Assembly (NCBI GenBank): GCA_003501365.1
Contig: DNPP01000480.1
Coordinates: forward strand, 5,493-18,480
Source: Bacillota bacterium
GTDB taxonomy: Bacteria; Bacillota; UBA4882; UBA8346
Length of the DNA: 12,988 bases
Direction of reading: 5' to 3'
Both the position numbers and the translations under genes were made by a program. Of this stretch, positions 6,331 to 12,988 are shown piece by piece. Below the pieces are notes generated by a model. It was not told the DNA's origin. It ran no database searches and saw nothing but the letters and a program-made list of their open reading frames with translations. Every line of letters begins with the position of its first letter. Position 1 is the first letter of the stretch.

Positions 6331-7371
6331 TTACTTCTGTGCCGGCCATTTGTTTTTGGGAATATTACGATATACTTCTTCCAGAGGTTTCCAACCATCT
6401 TTGATGACGACATCATACATATTCTTGGCATTAACAGCGATTGGCTCCAGAGCTAAGAACGGAACATTCTTGATTTTGCCATTGTCAATGGTCTTGTTGG
6501 TAGCGACTTTTTGGCCTTTAGCTAATTGAACAGCAGCTTTAGCAGAGGCAGCAGCAATCACCTTGATTGGTTTGTAAACGGTCATTGCTTGAGTGCCTTC
6601 GACGATCCGTTGGCAAGCGGCTAAATCAGCATCTTGTCCGGATACCGGAACTTTACCGGCTAATTTTTGATCGGTTAAAGCTTGGATAATGCCACCAGCG
6701 GTACCGTCATTGGAGGCAACGACTGCATCAACTTTGTTGTTGAATTTGGTCAAAGCGTTTTCCATATTGGATTGAGCCACTTCCGGTTTCCAATCAGTGG
6801 TAAATTGCTCATAAACCACTTTGATTTTACCGGCTTTAATTAGCGGGTCAAGAACGGTGAAAGCACCTTTCTTTAACATCAAGGCGTTATTATCGGTTGG
6901 GGAACCACCAAACCAGAAATAAGTCCCGGTCGGAACTAATTTGACGATACCTTCAGCTTGCATATAACCGACCTTTTCATTATCGAAAGAGATATAAAGG
7001 TCAAGGTTGCAGTTTTTAATTAAACGATCATAAGCTAGGGTCTTAACTTTGGCTTTAGCGGCTTCATCAACAACCGGCGCTATAGCGTCGCCATTATGAG
7101 GGATAATCACTAAAACTTTTACGCCCTGGGAAAGTAGGTTTTCACATTGGGATACTTGAAGAGCGTCATCGCTGTTTGCAGCTTGGACGTTGACTTCACA
7201 ACCTAATTTTTTTGCCTCAGCAATAAAGATATCACGGTCGCTCTTCCAACGTTCCTCTTTCAAGGTATCCATTGACAACCCGATCAAGAGTTTCGGGGCT
7301 GCGGATGCAACGCAACCGAGGGCAAATACTACCAAGAAACTAGCTACTACTAACAGTCTAAACTTTTTCAC
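6331..7371 (-). CDS. xylF: D-xylose-binding protein XylF (exported solute-binding protein)
   Basis: This 346-residue exported protein binds sugar outside the membrane and delivers it to XylGH. The start is taken as the GTG at 7369-7371, 7 nt after GGGAGG; a TTG one codon earlier is only 4 nt from that site. Residues 4-19 are a signal peptide. Cleavage could be lipoprotein-type at FALG/C20, a non-ideal lipobox, or ordinary cleavage after ASAA. The mature part matches E. coli XylF motif by motif as I recall it: GLSMDTLKEERWKSDRDIF, VLVIIPHNGD, LAYDRLI, YISFDNEKVG, GGSPTDNNA, ASNDGTAGG, SGQDADLA and GTQAMTVYKPI. That run of motifs makes D-xylose the likely ligand. It opens the xylFGH block, about 100 nt downstream of a TATAAT box. 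It is the second of two XylF genes here. Confidence 0.94.
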   Translation of the reverse strand: MKKFRLLVVASFLVVFALGCVASAAPKLLIGLSMDTLKEERWKSDRDIFIAEAKKLGCEVNVQAANSDDALQVSQCENLLSQGVKVLVIIPHNGDAIAPVVDEAAKAKVKTLAYDRLIKNCNLDLYISFDNEKVGYMQAEGIVKLVPTGTYFWFGGSPTDNNALMLKKGAFTVLDPLIKAGKIKVVYEQFTTDWKPEVAQSNMENALTKFNNKVDAVVASNDGTAGGIIQALTDQKLAGKVPVSGQDADLAACQRIVEGTQAMTVYKPIKVIAAASAKAAVQLAKGQKVATNKTIDNGKIKNVPFLALEPIAVNAKNMYDVVIKDGWKPLEEVYRNIPKNKWPAQK

Positions 7372-7432
7372 CAAAATTCCTCCCTTATTTTTTATCTGGG
7401 GCCGACAATAAAGTTCGACTCCAAGTTACGGG

Positions 7433-7450
7433 ATAAATCGTATCATTTAT
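7433..7450. repeat. Inverted repeat ATAAAT-N6-ATTTAT in the xylF leader
   Basis: A perfect 6-6-6 inverted repeat (ATAAAT, spacer CGTATC, ATTTAT) lies about 60 nt upstream of the xylF start and downstream of its probable transcription start. It has the same 18-bp geometry as the repeat at 7498-7515 but a different sequence. It could be an operator or a weak RNA hairpin. AT-rich repeats of this size can arise by chance. Confidence 0.25.
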
Positions 7451-7480
7451 TATTCGGAAAGTATCTGGAGGAATTTGCAA

Positions 7481-7509
7481 ATTATAACTAATTAATTTGT
7501 AAAAAAAAA
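7481..7509 (-). promoter_or_regulatory. Candidate activator-dependent promoter of xylFGH
   Basis: A perfect TATAAT (7481-7486) faces xylF on the minus strand. Seventeen bases upstream the -35 position reads TTTTTT, a poor match to TTGACA. A good -10 with a poor -35 is what an activator-controlled promoter looks like, and a YesN-type activator is encoded two genes upstream. The expected leader to the GTG is about 100 nt. An inverted repeat (7498-7515) covers the -35 position. Confidence 0.45.
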
Positions 7510-7515
7510 TTTACA
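7498..7515. promoter_or_regulatory. Inverted repeat TGTAAA-N6-TTTACA over the -35 region
   Basis: TGTAAA (7498-7503) and TTTACA (7510-7515) are perfect inverted half-sites separated by six A. The repeat covers the -35 position of the candidate xylF promoter, a usual place for an activator or repressor. It is a plausible DNA site for the linked YesN-type regulator, though AraC-type regulators often prefer direct repeats. Identity of the binding protein is unknown. Confidence 0.35.
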
Positions 7516-7518
7516 TCA

Positions 7519-7533
7519 TTGTAATCGTTTTTT
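7519..7533 (+). promoter_or_regulatory. cre-like site (possible CcpA operator)
   Basis: The plus strand reads TTGTAATCGTTTTTT, which fits the catabolite-responsive element consensus WTGNAANCGNWWNCA except for its last two defined bases. It lies just upstream of the candidate xylF promoter. Glucose repression through CcpA is expected for a xylose operon in Bacillota, so the location makes sense, but half of the palindrome is degenerate. Confidence 0.3.
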
Positions 7534-7538
7534 ATAGT

Positions 7539-7560
7539 ATTATTTTGCGCTTAAAATAAT
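7539..7560 (-). repeat. AT-rich hairpin after the first XylF-type gene
   Basis: ATTATTTT (7539-7546) and AAAATAAT (7553-7560) form an 8-bp perfect stem around a 6-nt loop, starting about 10 nt after the stop at 7570. All pairs are A-T and no T run follows on the minus strand, so it would be at best a weak terminator. Read-through from the regulatory genes into xylFGH seems possible. Confidence 0.3.
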
Positions 7561-7569
7561 CCTGGTTAA

Positions 7570-8631
7570 TTATTTAAACCATGTTTGTTTGGGAATGTTT
7601 AAATAAATTTCTTCTTTGGTATGATAGCCGTCCTTAATAATTATTTCAATGTTATCTTTGTCGATCGGGATCGGATTGATAATCTCCGAAGGGATAAAAT
7701 GCTTGCCGTTAAATATGGTGCCGTGATTGGTTTTAATCTCTTTATTGGCGCCAAGGGTTATCGCTAAATCCGCCGCCCGGTAAGCCAATTTTTGAATAGG
7801 CTTATAAACCGTCATTAATTGAGTTCCCTCAACGATCCGTTGACATCCCGAAAGGTCAGCGTCATGTCCGACTACTAAAATTTTACCGGCTAAACGCCAT
7901 TCCGATAAAGCTTCAATCACGGCGCTCGCCAAACTATCATTGGCTGCTATCACGGCGTCAAACTTCTTTCCTTTGCTCAGTAAAGTTTGAATATATTGAT
8001 AAGCTAGTTCCGGTCGCCAGTCTTCAGCCCAGGATTCAAAGATTATTTTAATTTTCCCTTCGTTAATATAGCTTTTTAAGATATTTTTATAGCCCTGATT
8101 AAACATGTAGCAGTTATTGTCATTAGGAGCCCCGTTAATAATTACATAATTACCGGAGGAAACTTTATTTATCAAATACTCCGCCATATACTCGCCCACT
8201 TTAATGTTATCAAAGGAGACATAGAGATCCAGATCAGCATTGCGGATTAGCCGATCATAGGAGATGACTTTAATTCCGGATTTTTTAGCCATTTGGGCGG
8301 CTATCGCAGCTTGATTTAAATCGTGCGGCACAATGACCAGAACATCTATTTTTTGGCTTATCAAATATTCGACTTGTTGATTCTGTTCCTGCGAATTGTT
8401 ATTGGCATTTTGAATGACTACGTCGCCGCCTAACTGCTTAACCCGTTCAGCAAAATAATCCCGGTCCCGCCGCCATCTTTCCTCCTGTAACGTCGCCATG
8501 GACAAACCGATTTTAATCGGCCGTATCTTAGCCGAATTCGAATTTGAATTGGTAAATTGCCACCAGTTGCAACCGGTGACTGTAAAACTAAAGAACACCA
8601 TAAATACAACCGATACACATCGCTTTAACAT
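7570..8631 (-). CDS. xylF: XylF paralogue, lipoprotein sugar-binding protein
   Basis: This 353-residue lipoprotein is homologous over its full length to the next gene, XylF. Residues 1-20 are a signal peptide ending in a lipobox (VTG/C21), followed by an Asn/Ser linker (FTNSNSNSAK) and the binding domain. It keeps the XylF motifs: GLSMATLQEERWRRDRDYF, VLVIVPHD, ISYDRLI, YVSFDNIKVG, APNDNN, AANDSLAS, VGHDADLSG and GTQLMTVYKPI. It has GHDAD where XylF has GQDAD. The ATG overlaps the last 7 nt of the response-regulator gene, so it is translationally coupled to the regulatory genes rather than to the transporter genes. It may be a second feeder protein for XylGH, perhaps with another affinity or sugar, or an added sensor input to the linked kinase. 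Both roles are inference; the family call is secure. Confidence 0.9.
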   Translation of the reverse strand: MLKRCVSVVFMVFFSFTVTGCNWWQFTNSNSNSAKIRPIKIGLSMATLQEERWRRDRDYFAERVKQLGGDVVIQNANNNSQEQNQQVEYLISQKIDVLVIVPHDLNQAAIAAQMAKKSGIKVISYDRLIRNADLDLYVSFDNIKVGEYMAEYLINKVSSGNYVIINGAPNDNNCYMFNQGYKNILKSYINEGKIKIIFESWAEDWRPELAYQYIQTLLSKGKKFDAVIAANDSLASAVIEALSEWRLAGKILVVGHDADLSGCQRIVEGTQLMTVYKPIQKLAYRAADLAITLGANKEIKTNHGTIFNGKHFIPSEIINPIPIDKDNIEIIIKDGYHTKEEIYLNIPKQTWFK

Positions 8632-10235
8632 GTGGAATTCCTTCCCTTCAACTGTACCTGTTCATCACGATATTCACTAGGAGTTATATCATAATATTTT
8701 CGGAAAATCCGACTAAAATAATTGGGATCATTATAGCCGACCGAAAAGCAGCATTCCTTGACCGAAAGGCCCTGAGCCAATAACAAAACGGCTTTTTCCA
8801 AACGCAATTTGGTTACATACTCGCTAAAATTGATACCAAGCTCCTCACGGAATAAACGGCTAAAGTAAAACGGACTGATACCAACCGTATGTGAAATGTC
8901 TTCCAAACTCAACTGTTCTGTATATTGGGAATCAATAAAGTCCTTGGCTTGACGAATAATCGACTTTACTTGGTTTTGTCTTCCTTCTTTCACAATCCCA
9001 GTCAACGCCTTGATTCGCTGGGTAATCTCTTTAAGAATCTCCCTTAAATCGGTTCTATTGTTAAATATGGCCATAATTTGTTCAAAACCGGGAGAACCAG
9101 TCTGCCCCGTGGTTGAGTCTTTACAAATCTTATATGTGGATAATAATAATTCCAGCAAATAAAAGCATATCCGATCCTGTTCTGCTTGAAAATTAGCATA
9201 TTTTAAAACAAGCTGGGCCGAATACATCTCAACCTTAGCTACATTTCCAAATCGTACCGCTTCTATGATCTCCTGAACTTCCTGACTTAGCTCACTCTCC
9301 CAATTGCGTTCCTGTTGCACTTGGAGATCATCATAATGATAAACCGGGCTCTGACCGCAATAACTCAAAGCCAGGAGCGATTCCTGATAGGAACGTTTTA
9401 ATTCGGAGGAAGCGCTATAGATCCGTCCAATACCAATATGAATATCCGTGAGGATTTCTTTACTCTGCAGCAAATTTAAAACTTTGCGGGCTACAGCCAC
9501 CGGTTCGATATCGACTGATTCCGGACCTGCTTGATTCATAGGGATAAATATCGAAAGAGGATACGTTTTTGCCGGAGCAACTAAACAAGGAATAAAATTT
9601 CGGATTTCTTCAGCCAGATCGGACATTTTTAGGCGCAGAGTGAAGCTGAGTTCGATAAGAGAATCCACCGGAGCGCTGGCCTTATCACGATAAGAAACCG
9701 CTAAAAAGAATCCCTTCACCAATTTGATGGCTAGTAACTCTTGATATTCAGCCAAGGCAACATCATTGATGCCGTTCATTAACTCAAACATAAACTCATT
9801 TTCAATAACCGGCAGTAATTTTTTATAGCGTTCCCGTAGAGCCAATTCTTCCAGGCGCGCTTCTCGTATATTGATCAATTGTTGTTTTACCCTGCCGAGT
9901 AAATCCAGCAACCGGGCTTTATTAACAGGTTTAACCAAATAGTCATATATGTTAAGACGGATCGCCTCTTGAGCATAAGAAAAATTTTCATAGGCCGTTA
10001 AAATAACTAATATTGCTTGCGAATCCATACGGCGAATCTCGGCGAGAGCTTCTAAACCATTAATCCCCGGCATTTTAATATCCATCAGGACTAGTTCCGG
10101 TCGAAAAGCATCTGCCTTTTCAATGGCTTCCCGTCCGGTACGAGCAATCTCAACTTGTAGGTCAGGCTCGCCGGAGAGAGTCAGGGAAATTGAATCCAAC
10201 ATAATCTGCTCATCATCAACCACCAATATCCTCAT
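8625..10235 (-). CDS. yesN: YesN-type response regulator (REC plus AraC HTH)
   Basis: This 536-residue transcription regulator has a receiver domain at residues 1-120. It shows the acidic pair D7-D8, the phosphoryl acceptor D52 in VLMDIKMPG, T80 and K102 (DYLVKP). A long variable middle region covers about 125-415, and two AraC-type helix-turn-helix motifs lie in about 425-525 (LEDISHTVGISPFYFSRLF and KECCFSVGYNDPNYFSRIF). The ATG has AAGGAGG about 6 nt upstream and lies 11 nt after the kinase stop. The stop overlaps the start of the downstream XylF paralogue. The kinase encoded next door should phosphorylate D52. The likely target is the xylFGH promoter near 7481-7515, as YesN activates xylFGH in the Clostridium XylFII-LytS-YesN system. 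The specific target is inferred. Confidence 0.93.
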   Translation of the reverse strand: MRILVVDDEQIMLDSISLTLSGEPDLQVEIARTGREAIEKADAFRPELVLMDIKMPGINGLEALAEIRRMDSQAILVILTAYENFSYAQEAIRLNIYDYLVKPVNKARLLDLLGRVKQQLINIREARLEELALRERYKKLLPVIENEFMFELMNGINDVALAEYQELLAIKLVKGFFLAVSYRDKASAPVDSLIELSFTLRLKMSDLAEEIRNFIPCLVAPAKTYPLSIFIPMNQAGPESVDIEPVAVARKVLNLLQSKEILTDIHIGIGRIYSASSELKRSYQESLLALSYCGQSPVYHYDDLQVQQERNWESELSQEVQEIIEAVRFGNVAKVEMYSAQLVLKYANFQAEQDRICFYLLELLLSTYKICKDSTTGQTGSPGFEQIMAIFNNRTDLREILKEITQRIKALTGIVKEGRQNQVKSIIRQAKDFIDSQYTEQLSLEDISHTVGISPFYFSRLFREELGINFSEYVTKLRLEKAVLLLAQGLSVKECCFSVGYNDPNYFSRIFRKYYDITPSEYRDEQVQLKGRNSTC

Positions 10236-10246
10236 AAGCAGCCTCC

Positions 10247-11740
10247 TTAAAAATTTTGATTGAGAGGTAATTTGATCTGGATTGTGGTCCCTTGATTGGG
10301 GATGCTTTGGATTGAAAATAAGTCCTCTTGACCATAGAAAAGTCGTAACCTCTCTCGAACATTATGCAATCCAAGCCCGGTCGTATGTCCGGATATTTGA
10401 TTTCCTTGTTGAATGCAAGTTAAAGTCTGGCTATCCATGCCCAATCCATTATCGGATACCTGAACTACTACGAATTCCAGATCTTTAAATACTCTTACTT
10501 CAATCTTCCCACCGCTTTCCTTTTCTTCAATGCCATGAATCAATGCATTCTCCGCAATTGGTTGCAAGGTCAGCAACGGAATCTGATAGTTGAAGATTCC
10601 CGGATCATCCGAATCAATTTGAATCAAAAAATGAAATCGTTCGCTGCCATACCTGGTTTCTAAAATAAAGAAATAGGTTTTGAGATGATTGATCTCTTCT
10701 TGAATGGTAACCGGAGTATCTAACGTGCGCAAGTTATATCGTAGCAGAGAAGAAACTTTGTCGACAAATTCCGCAGTTTTGTCGGCGTTCTCGATGATTG
10801 CCAGCTGGACTCCGGCATTGAGCATATTAAAAAGAAAATGGGGGTTTATCTGGGATTGTAAAGCATGGAGTTCGGCTTCTCGCAATACATTCTTCATGGA
10901 AAGATTCTGAAGTTCTTGATCCTGAAGCCGGATTTCCAGATCGGATTTATGCTTTATTTCCGTGATTAATCGGCTGATACTGGAGACCATTTCATTAAAA
11001 GCCCGCGTTACCACGCCAACTTCATCATGAGTAACAACCTTCAAAGGAGCAATTGAAAAATTGCCTTTAGAAATGGCCTTGGCCGCATCCATCAGCTTAT
11101 TTAGGGGTTTGGTAAATTGAAAACTTATCCAGATGGTAACGATGATACTGAATAATAAAGTGCCGATGATGATCATTAACCCAAATCGTTGGATATCACT
11201 TAGGCGTTTCGAAATTAACAAATATTGCCGACTATTCTCTTCCAACTGCCGGGTTATTAACCAGTCAACAGCCCATTTGATATTGGTGTTGTAACGAACT
11301 GCCTCATTAAATGCATGTAAGTAACCGGCAGAATCCCGGGCCCGTTTGGCTTTTTCAGCGGCTTCCGCCTGATTTAAGAAAGCACGGGTCATATTACGAA
11401 CGTTTTCCAACATCAAAGAATTATCGGGTGTCGCGTCCACCACTTCCAACTTTGGATATTCGCTGTCAATTGCATCGGTGTAATAATAATACTCCCGTAG
11501 CATAAGAAAATTCCGCGACACCAGATATTTTTCCAAATAACTTACAGCCTTATCAATATCGGCGCTGAAGTTCATCAATTCAATATTATTGTCGAGCAAC
11601 CCATTAATCCGGTGCAATAATAATTGTTCATTATAATAAGAAAAAAAACTGACTAACGCCAAGATAACTATCATTATCAAGAAAGGATAAAGCAATTTAC
11701 TGCGGATTGATTTAAAAGTTTCCGGCTTAATTACTATCAT
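10247..11740 (-). CDS. yesM: YesM/LytS-family sensor histidine kinase
   Basis: The start is the ATG at 11738-11740, preceded by AAGGA at close spacing; it overlaps the upstream gene by 14 nt. A TTG 24 nt earlier lacks a binding site. In this 497-residue form, residues 16-35 form membrane segment 1, about 36-186 an extracytoplasmic helical sensor region, and about 187-207 membrane segment 2. A HAMP domain follows at about 208-260, then a His_kinase-type dimerisation region with the phospho-acceptor H301 in QSQINPHFLFN. The HATPase has its N-box at PIAENALIHG (N398), the DNGLG box near 430 and a GLGL box near 455. It should sense through the co-encoded anchored binding protein rather than bind sugar itself, and phosphorylate the YesN-type regulator. 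The overlap order binding protein, kinase, regulator matches the known three-component xylose sensor of clostridia. Confidence 0.92.
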   Translation of the reverse strand: MIVIKPETFKSIRSKLLYPFLIMIVILALVSFFSYYNEQLLLHRINGLLDNNIELMNFSADIDKAVSYLEKYLVSRNFLMLREYYYYTDAIDSEYPKLEVVDATPDNSLMLENVRNMTRAFLNQAEAAEKAKRARDSAGYLHAFNEAVRYNTNIKWAVDWLITRQLEENSRQYLLISKRLSDIQRFGLMIIIGTLLFSIIVTIWISFQFTKPLNKLMDAAKAISKGNFSIAPLKVVTHDEVGVVTRAFNEMVSSISRLITEIKHKSDLEIRLQDQELQNLSMKNVLREAELHALQSQINPHFLFNMLNAGVQLAIIENADKTAEFVDKVSSLLRYNLRTLDTPVTIQEEINHLKTYFFILETRYGSERFHFLIQIDSDDPGIFNYQIPLLTLQPIAENALIHGIEEKESGGKIEVRVFKDLEFVVVQVSDNGLGMDSQTLTCIQQGNQISGHTTGLGLHNVRERLRLFYGQEDLFSIQSIPNQGTTIQIKLPLNQNF

Positions 11741-12749
11741 GGTTTCCTTCTTCCGCCGGTTCAATCAACTTTTTACTATAAGTGGCCAGATTGTGATTAT
11801 TGATAAGAAAAAGCGGCATATCGTAATTCTCCCGGATTGGCTTTCCTTCCCGGGCGCGAATAAGCGTCGACATTCCCTGAAAGCCCAATTGTTTGGGATC
11901 ATCAGCCAGAACGCCCCAAATAACGCCACGTTGGATATACGTTGCAATCTCGGATGTCAATCCGCTACCGATGATAGTCATCCGAGTCACCCGGTTTAAA
12001 TCAACTACAACCTTGGCTACTCCTAAGGTATCACTGGCGCTCGAACAAATGATTACTTGAATTTCAGGATGATGGGTCAGGATGGTTTGAGTTTGTTCCT
12101 CAGCGCTAATACTGCTTCCCTTGGAAGTTAAGATTAAATTTAATTGCAGCCCGGACTCGCTGGAGATTGCGTCCTGAATCCCTTTTAAATAACGATGATA
12201 ATTTACATTGGAAAAAGAGGAGTTAACCAAGACCGCGACTTTTATAGTGCCGGATACTGCTCTACGCAGAGCTTGTCCGGTCTTAAAACCCAAATCGTAT
12301 GTATTAACGCCTACAAAAGCCACTCGTTTGGTCTCGTCACTTTCATTGAAGAGGGAAATTACCGGGATCTTTTTTTCAACCGCTTCATTGATCAGTGCTT
12401 TAAAATTCGGGTCCTTGGGTACAGAAATTAAAATGCCGTCCACACTGGATAGAATCGACATTTCAAGGAAACGTTCCAATTCTTTTAAATCTAAGAATTT
12501 GGGTCCGAAATATTCCAGAGCGACTTTTTGGGAATCCGCCGCCTTAAGTGCGCCAGAATGGGCTTGATTCCAATAACCATCATCGGTAGCCGGGGTTATC
12601 ATTACAAAATGATAACGATAATTACGAGGATCTTGGGAATGATATGTTACGCCCGTTTCTTTCCATAAAAAGCTTGAGGTATTATAGACTAAAACGATTG
12701 CGATGATGATGACAAGAATAATCAAAATGCCGATTAGATTGTATCTCAC
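11727..12749 (-). CDS. XylFII-like membrane-anchored sugar-binding sensor protein
   Basis: This 340-residue protein has an N-terminal hydrophobic segment (residues 4-24) without a lipobox or evident cleavage site, followed by a periplasmic-binding-protein domain of the ribose/galactose-binding class. Features include FVMITPATDDGYWNQAHSGA, VDGILISVPKDPNF, FVGVNTYDLGFKTGQAL and the ligand-lobe motifs VIICSSASDTLG and IIGSGLT. It is not XylF-like in motif detail. The start is a GTG at 12747-12749 with only a weak GGGG binding site; no better one is visible. It overlaps the kinase gene by 14 nt. The anchor and the gene order point to the XylFII role in clostridia, where the sugar-loaded binding protein docks on the kinase sensor domain. 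The ligand could be xylose or another sugar; that part is inference. Confidence 0.85.
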   Translation of the reverse strand: MRYNLIGILIILVIIIAIVLVYNTSSFLWKETGVTYHSQDPRNYRYHFVMITPATDDGYWNQAHSGALKAADSQKVALEYFGPKFLDLKELERFLEMSILSSVDGILISVPKDPNFKALINEAVEKKIPVISLFNESDETKRVAFVGVNTYDLGFKTGQALRRAVSGTIKVAVLVNSSFSNVNYHRYLKGIQDAISSESGLQLNLILTSKGSSISAEEQTQTILTHHPEIQVIICSSASDTLGVAKVVVDLNRVTRMTIIGSGLTSEIATYIQRGVIWGVLADDPKQLGFQGMSTLIRAREGKPIRENYDMPLFLINNHNLATYSKKLIEPAEEGNHDSN

Positions 12750-12837
12750 GCTTCAACCCCAATTTCAGCATATAATAACTGCATTTTTAACCAATAATTC
12801 AATTTTACCACTATACATGCCTTATTTCTAGTATAAT

Positions 12838-12851
12838 TCCAAATATTTGGA
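12838..12851. promoter_or_regulatory. 14-bp perfect palindrome upstream of the sensor operon
   Basis: TCCAAATATTTGGA is a perfect 14-bp palindrome lying 89-102 nt upstream of the GTG start of the anchored binding protein gene. It falls between that gene and the terminator of the preceding gene, in the only gap that can hold the operon promoter. Candidate -10 boxes nearby (TATACT, TATAGT) have no good -35. A regulator binding site is plausible; nothing identifies the protein. Confidence 0.35.
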
Positions 12852-12860
12852 TATGTATAA

Positions 12861-12908
12861 AAACCCAAACAAAGCAAAGAGGCAGCCCCGATACTTCTAA
12901 GCTGCCTC
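12861..12908 (-). terminator. Intrinsic terminator of the right-edge gene
   Basis: GAGGCAGC (12879-12886) and GCTGCCTC (12901-12908) form an 8-bp GC-rich stem. On the minus strand it is followed by a T-rich tail (TTTGCTTTGTTTGGGTTTTT, down to about 12859). It begins 24 nt after the stop of the partial right-edge gene and separates it from the xylose sensor operon. Confidence 0.7.
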
Positions 12909-12932
12909 ATAAACAAATATGGCAAAAGGGGA

Positions 12933-12988
12933 TTATCGATACATCAGATCAAAATGTTTTTGAGCGCCGACTACTGCAGCTCTCATCA
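12933..12988 (-). CDS. C-terminal fragment of an unidentified protein
   Basis: The gene enters from the right edge; only the last 17 full codons and a TAA stop (12933-12935) are visible. The frame reads RAAVVGAQKHFDLMYR before the stop. The other two minus-strand frames contain stops in this short stretch, and a good terminator follows 24 nt after the stop, which supports a real gene end. Too little is visible to assign a function. Confidence 0.5.
   Translation of the reverse strand, partial: MRAAVVGAQKHFDLMYR

Noticed and set aside
12208..12567. 119-residue plus-strand open frame opposite the anchored binding protein gene
   Set aside because: It lies antisense to a clear binding-protein gene and shows no domain pattern or operon context.

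Overview
The window looks like chromosomal DNA of a low-to-moderate-GC Bacillota (Clostridia-like) bacterium. The reasons are strong AGGAGG-type ribosome binding sites, several GTG and TTG starts, a membrane-anchored or lipoprotein style of solute-binding proteins, a YesM/YesN-type two-component pair, a c-di-GMP-I riboswitch, and a methyl-accepting chemotaxis protein (MCP). All protein genes that I accept lie on the minus strand, so transcription runs from right to left. The only plus-strand gene candidate is a small structured RNA at 721-831.

Right half (12749 to 3478): a complete D-xylose-type sensing and uptake locus. In transcription order it holds a membrane-anchored sugar-binding protein (XylFII-like, 11727-12749), a YesM/LytS-family sensor histidine kinase (10247-11740), a YesN-type REC-AraC response regulator (8625-10235), a lipoprotein XylF paralogue (7570-8631), a second XylF (6331-7371), the double-ATPase XylG (4658-6175) and the permease XylH (3478-4656). 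The first four genes are coupled by overlaps or an 11-nt gap. A 198-nt gap with a TATAAT box, two inverted repeats and a cre-like site precedes the xylFGH block, and a long stem-loop separates xylF from xylG. A strong terminator follows xylH. This fits the known Clostridium XylFII-LytS-YesN three-component logic: the anchored binding protein presents xylose occupancy to the kinase, and the regulator activates xylFGH. The extra XylF paralogue placed at the end of the regulatory operon is the unusual part.

Left half (3365 to 1): an MCP that may read out a binding protein or another signal, a small membrane ankyrin-repeat protein, and an orphan 67-residue protein with its own sigma-A-type promoter. 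Facing the 67-residue gene on the plus strand is an apparent stand-alone RNA with a perfect three-way junction and a terminator-like hairpin. At the far left, a promoter and a c-di-GMP-I riboswitch precede a partial coiled-coil protein gene running off the edge. At the far right, the C-terminal end of another minus-strand gene and its terminator precede the xylose locus. I see no rRNA, tRNA, insertion sequence or CRISPR array.
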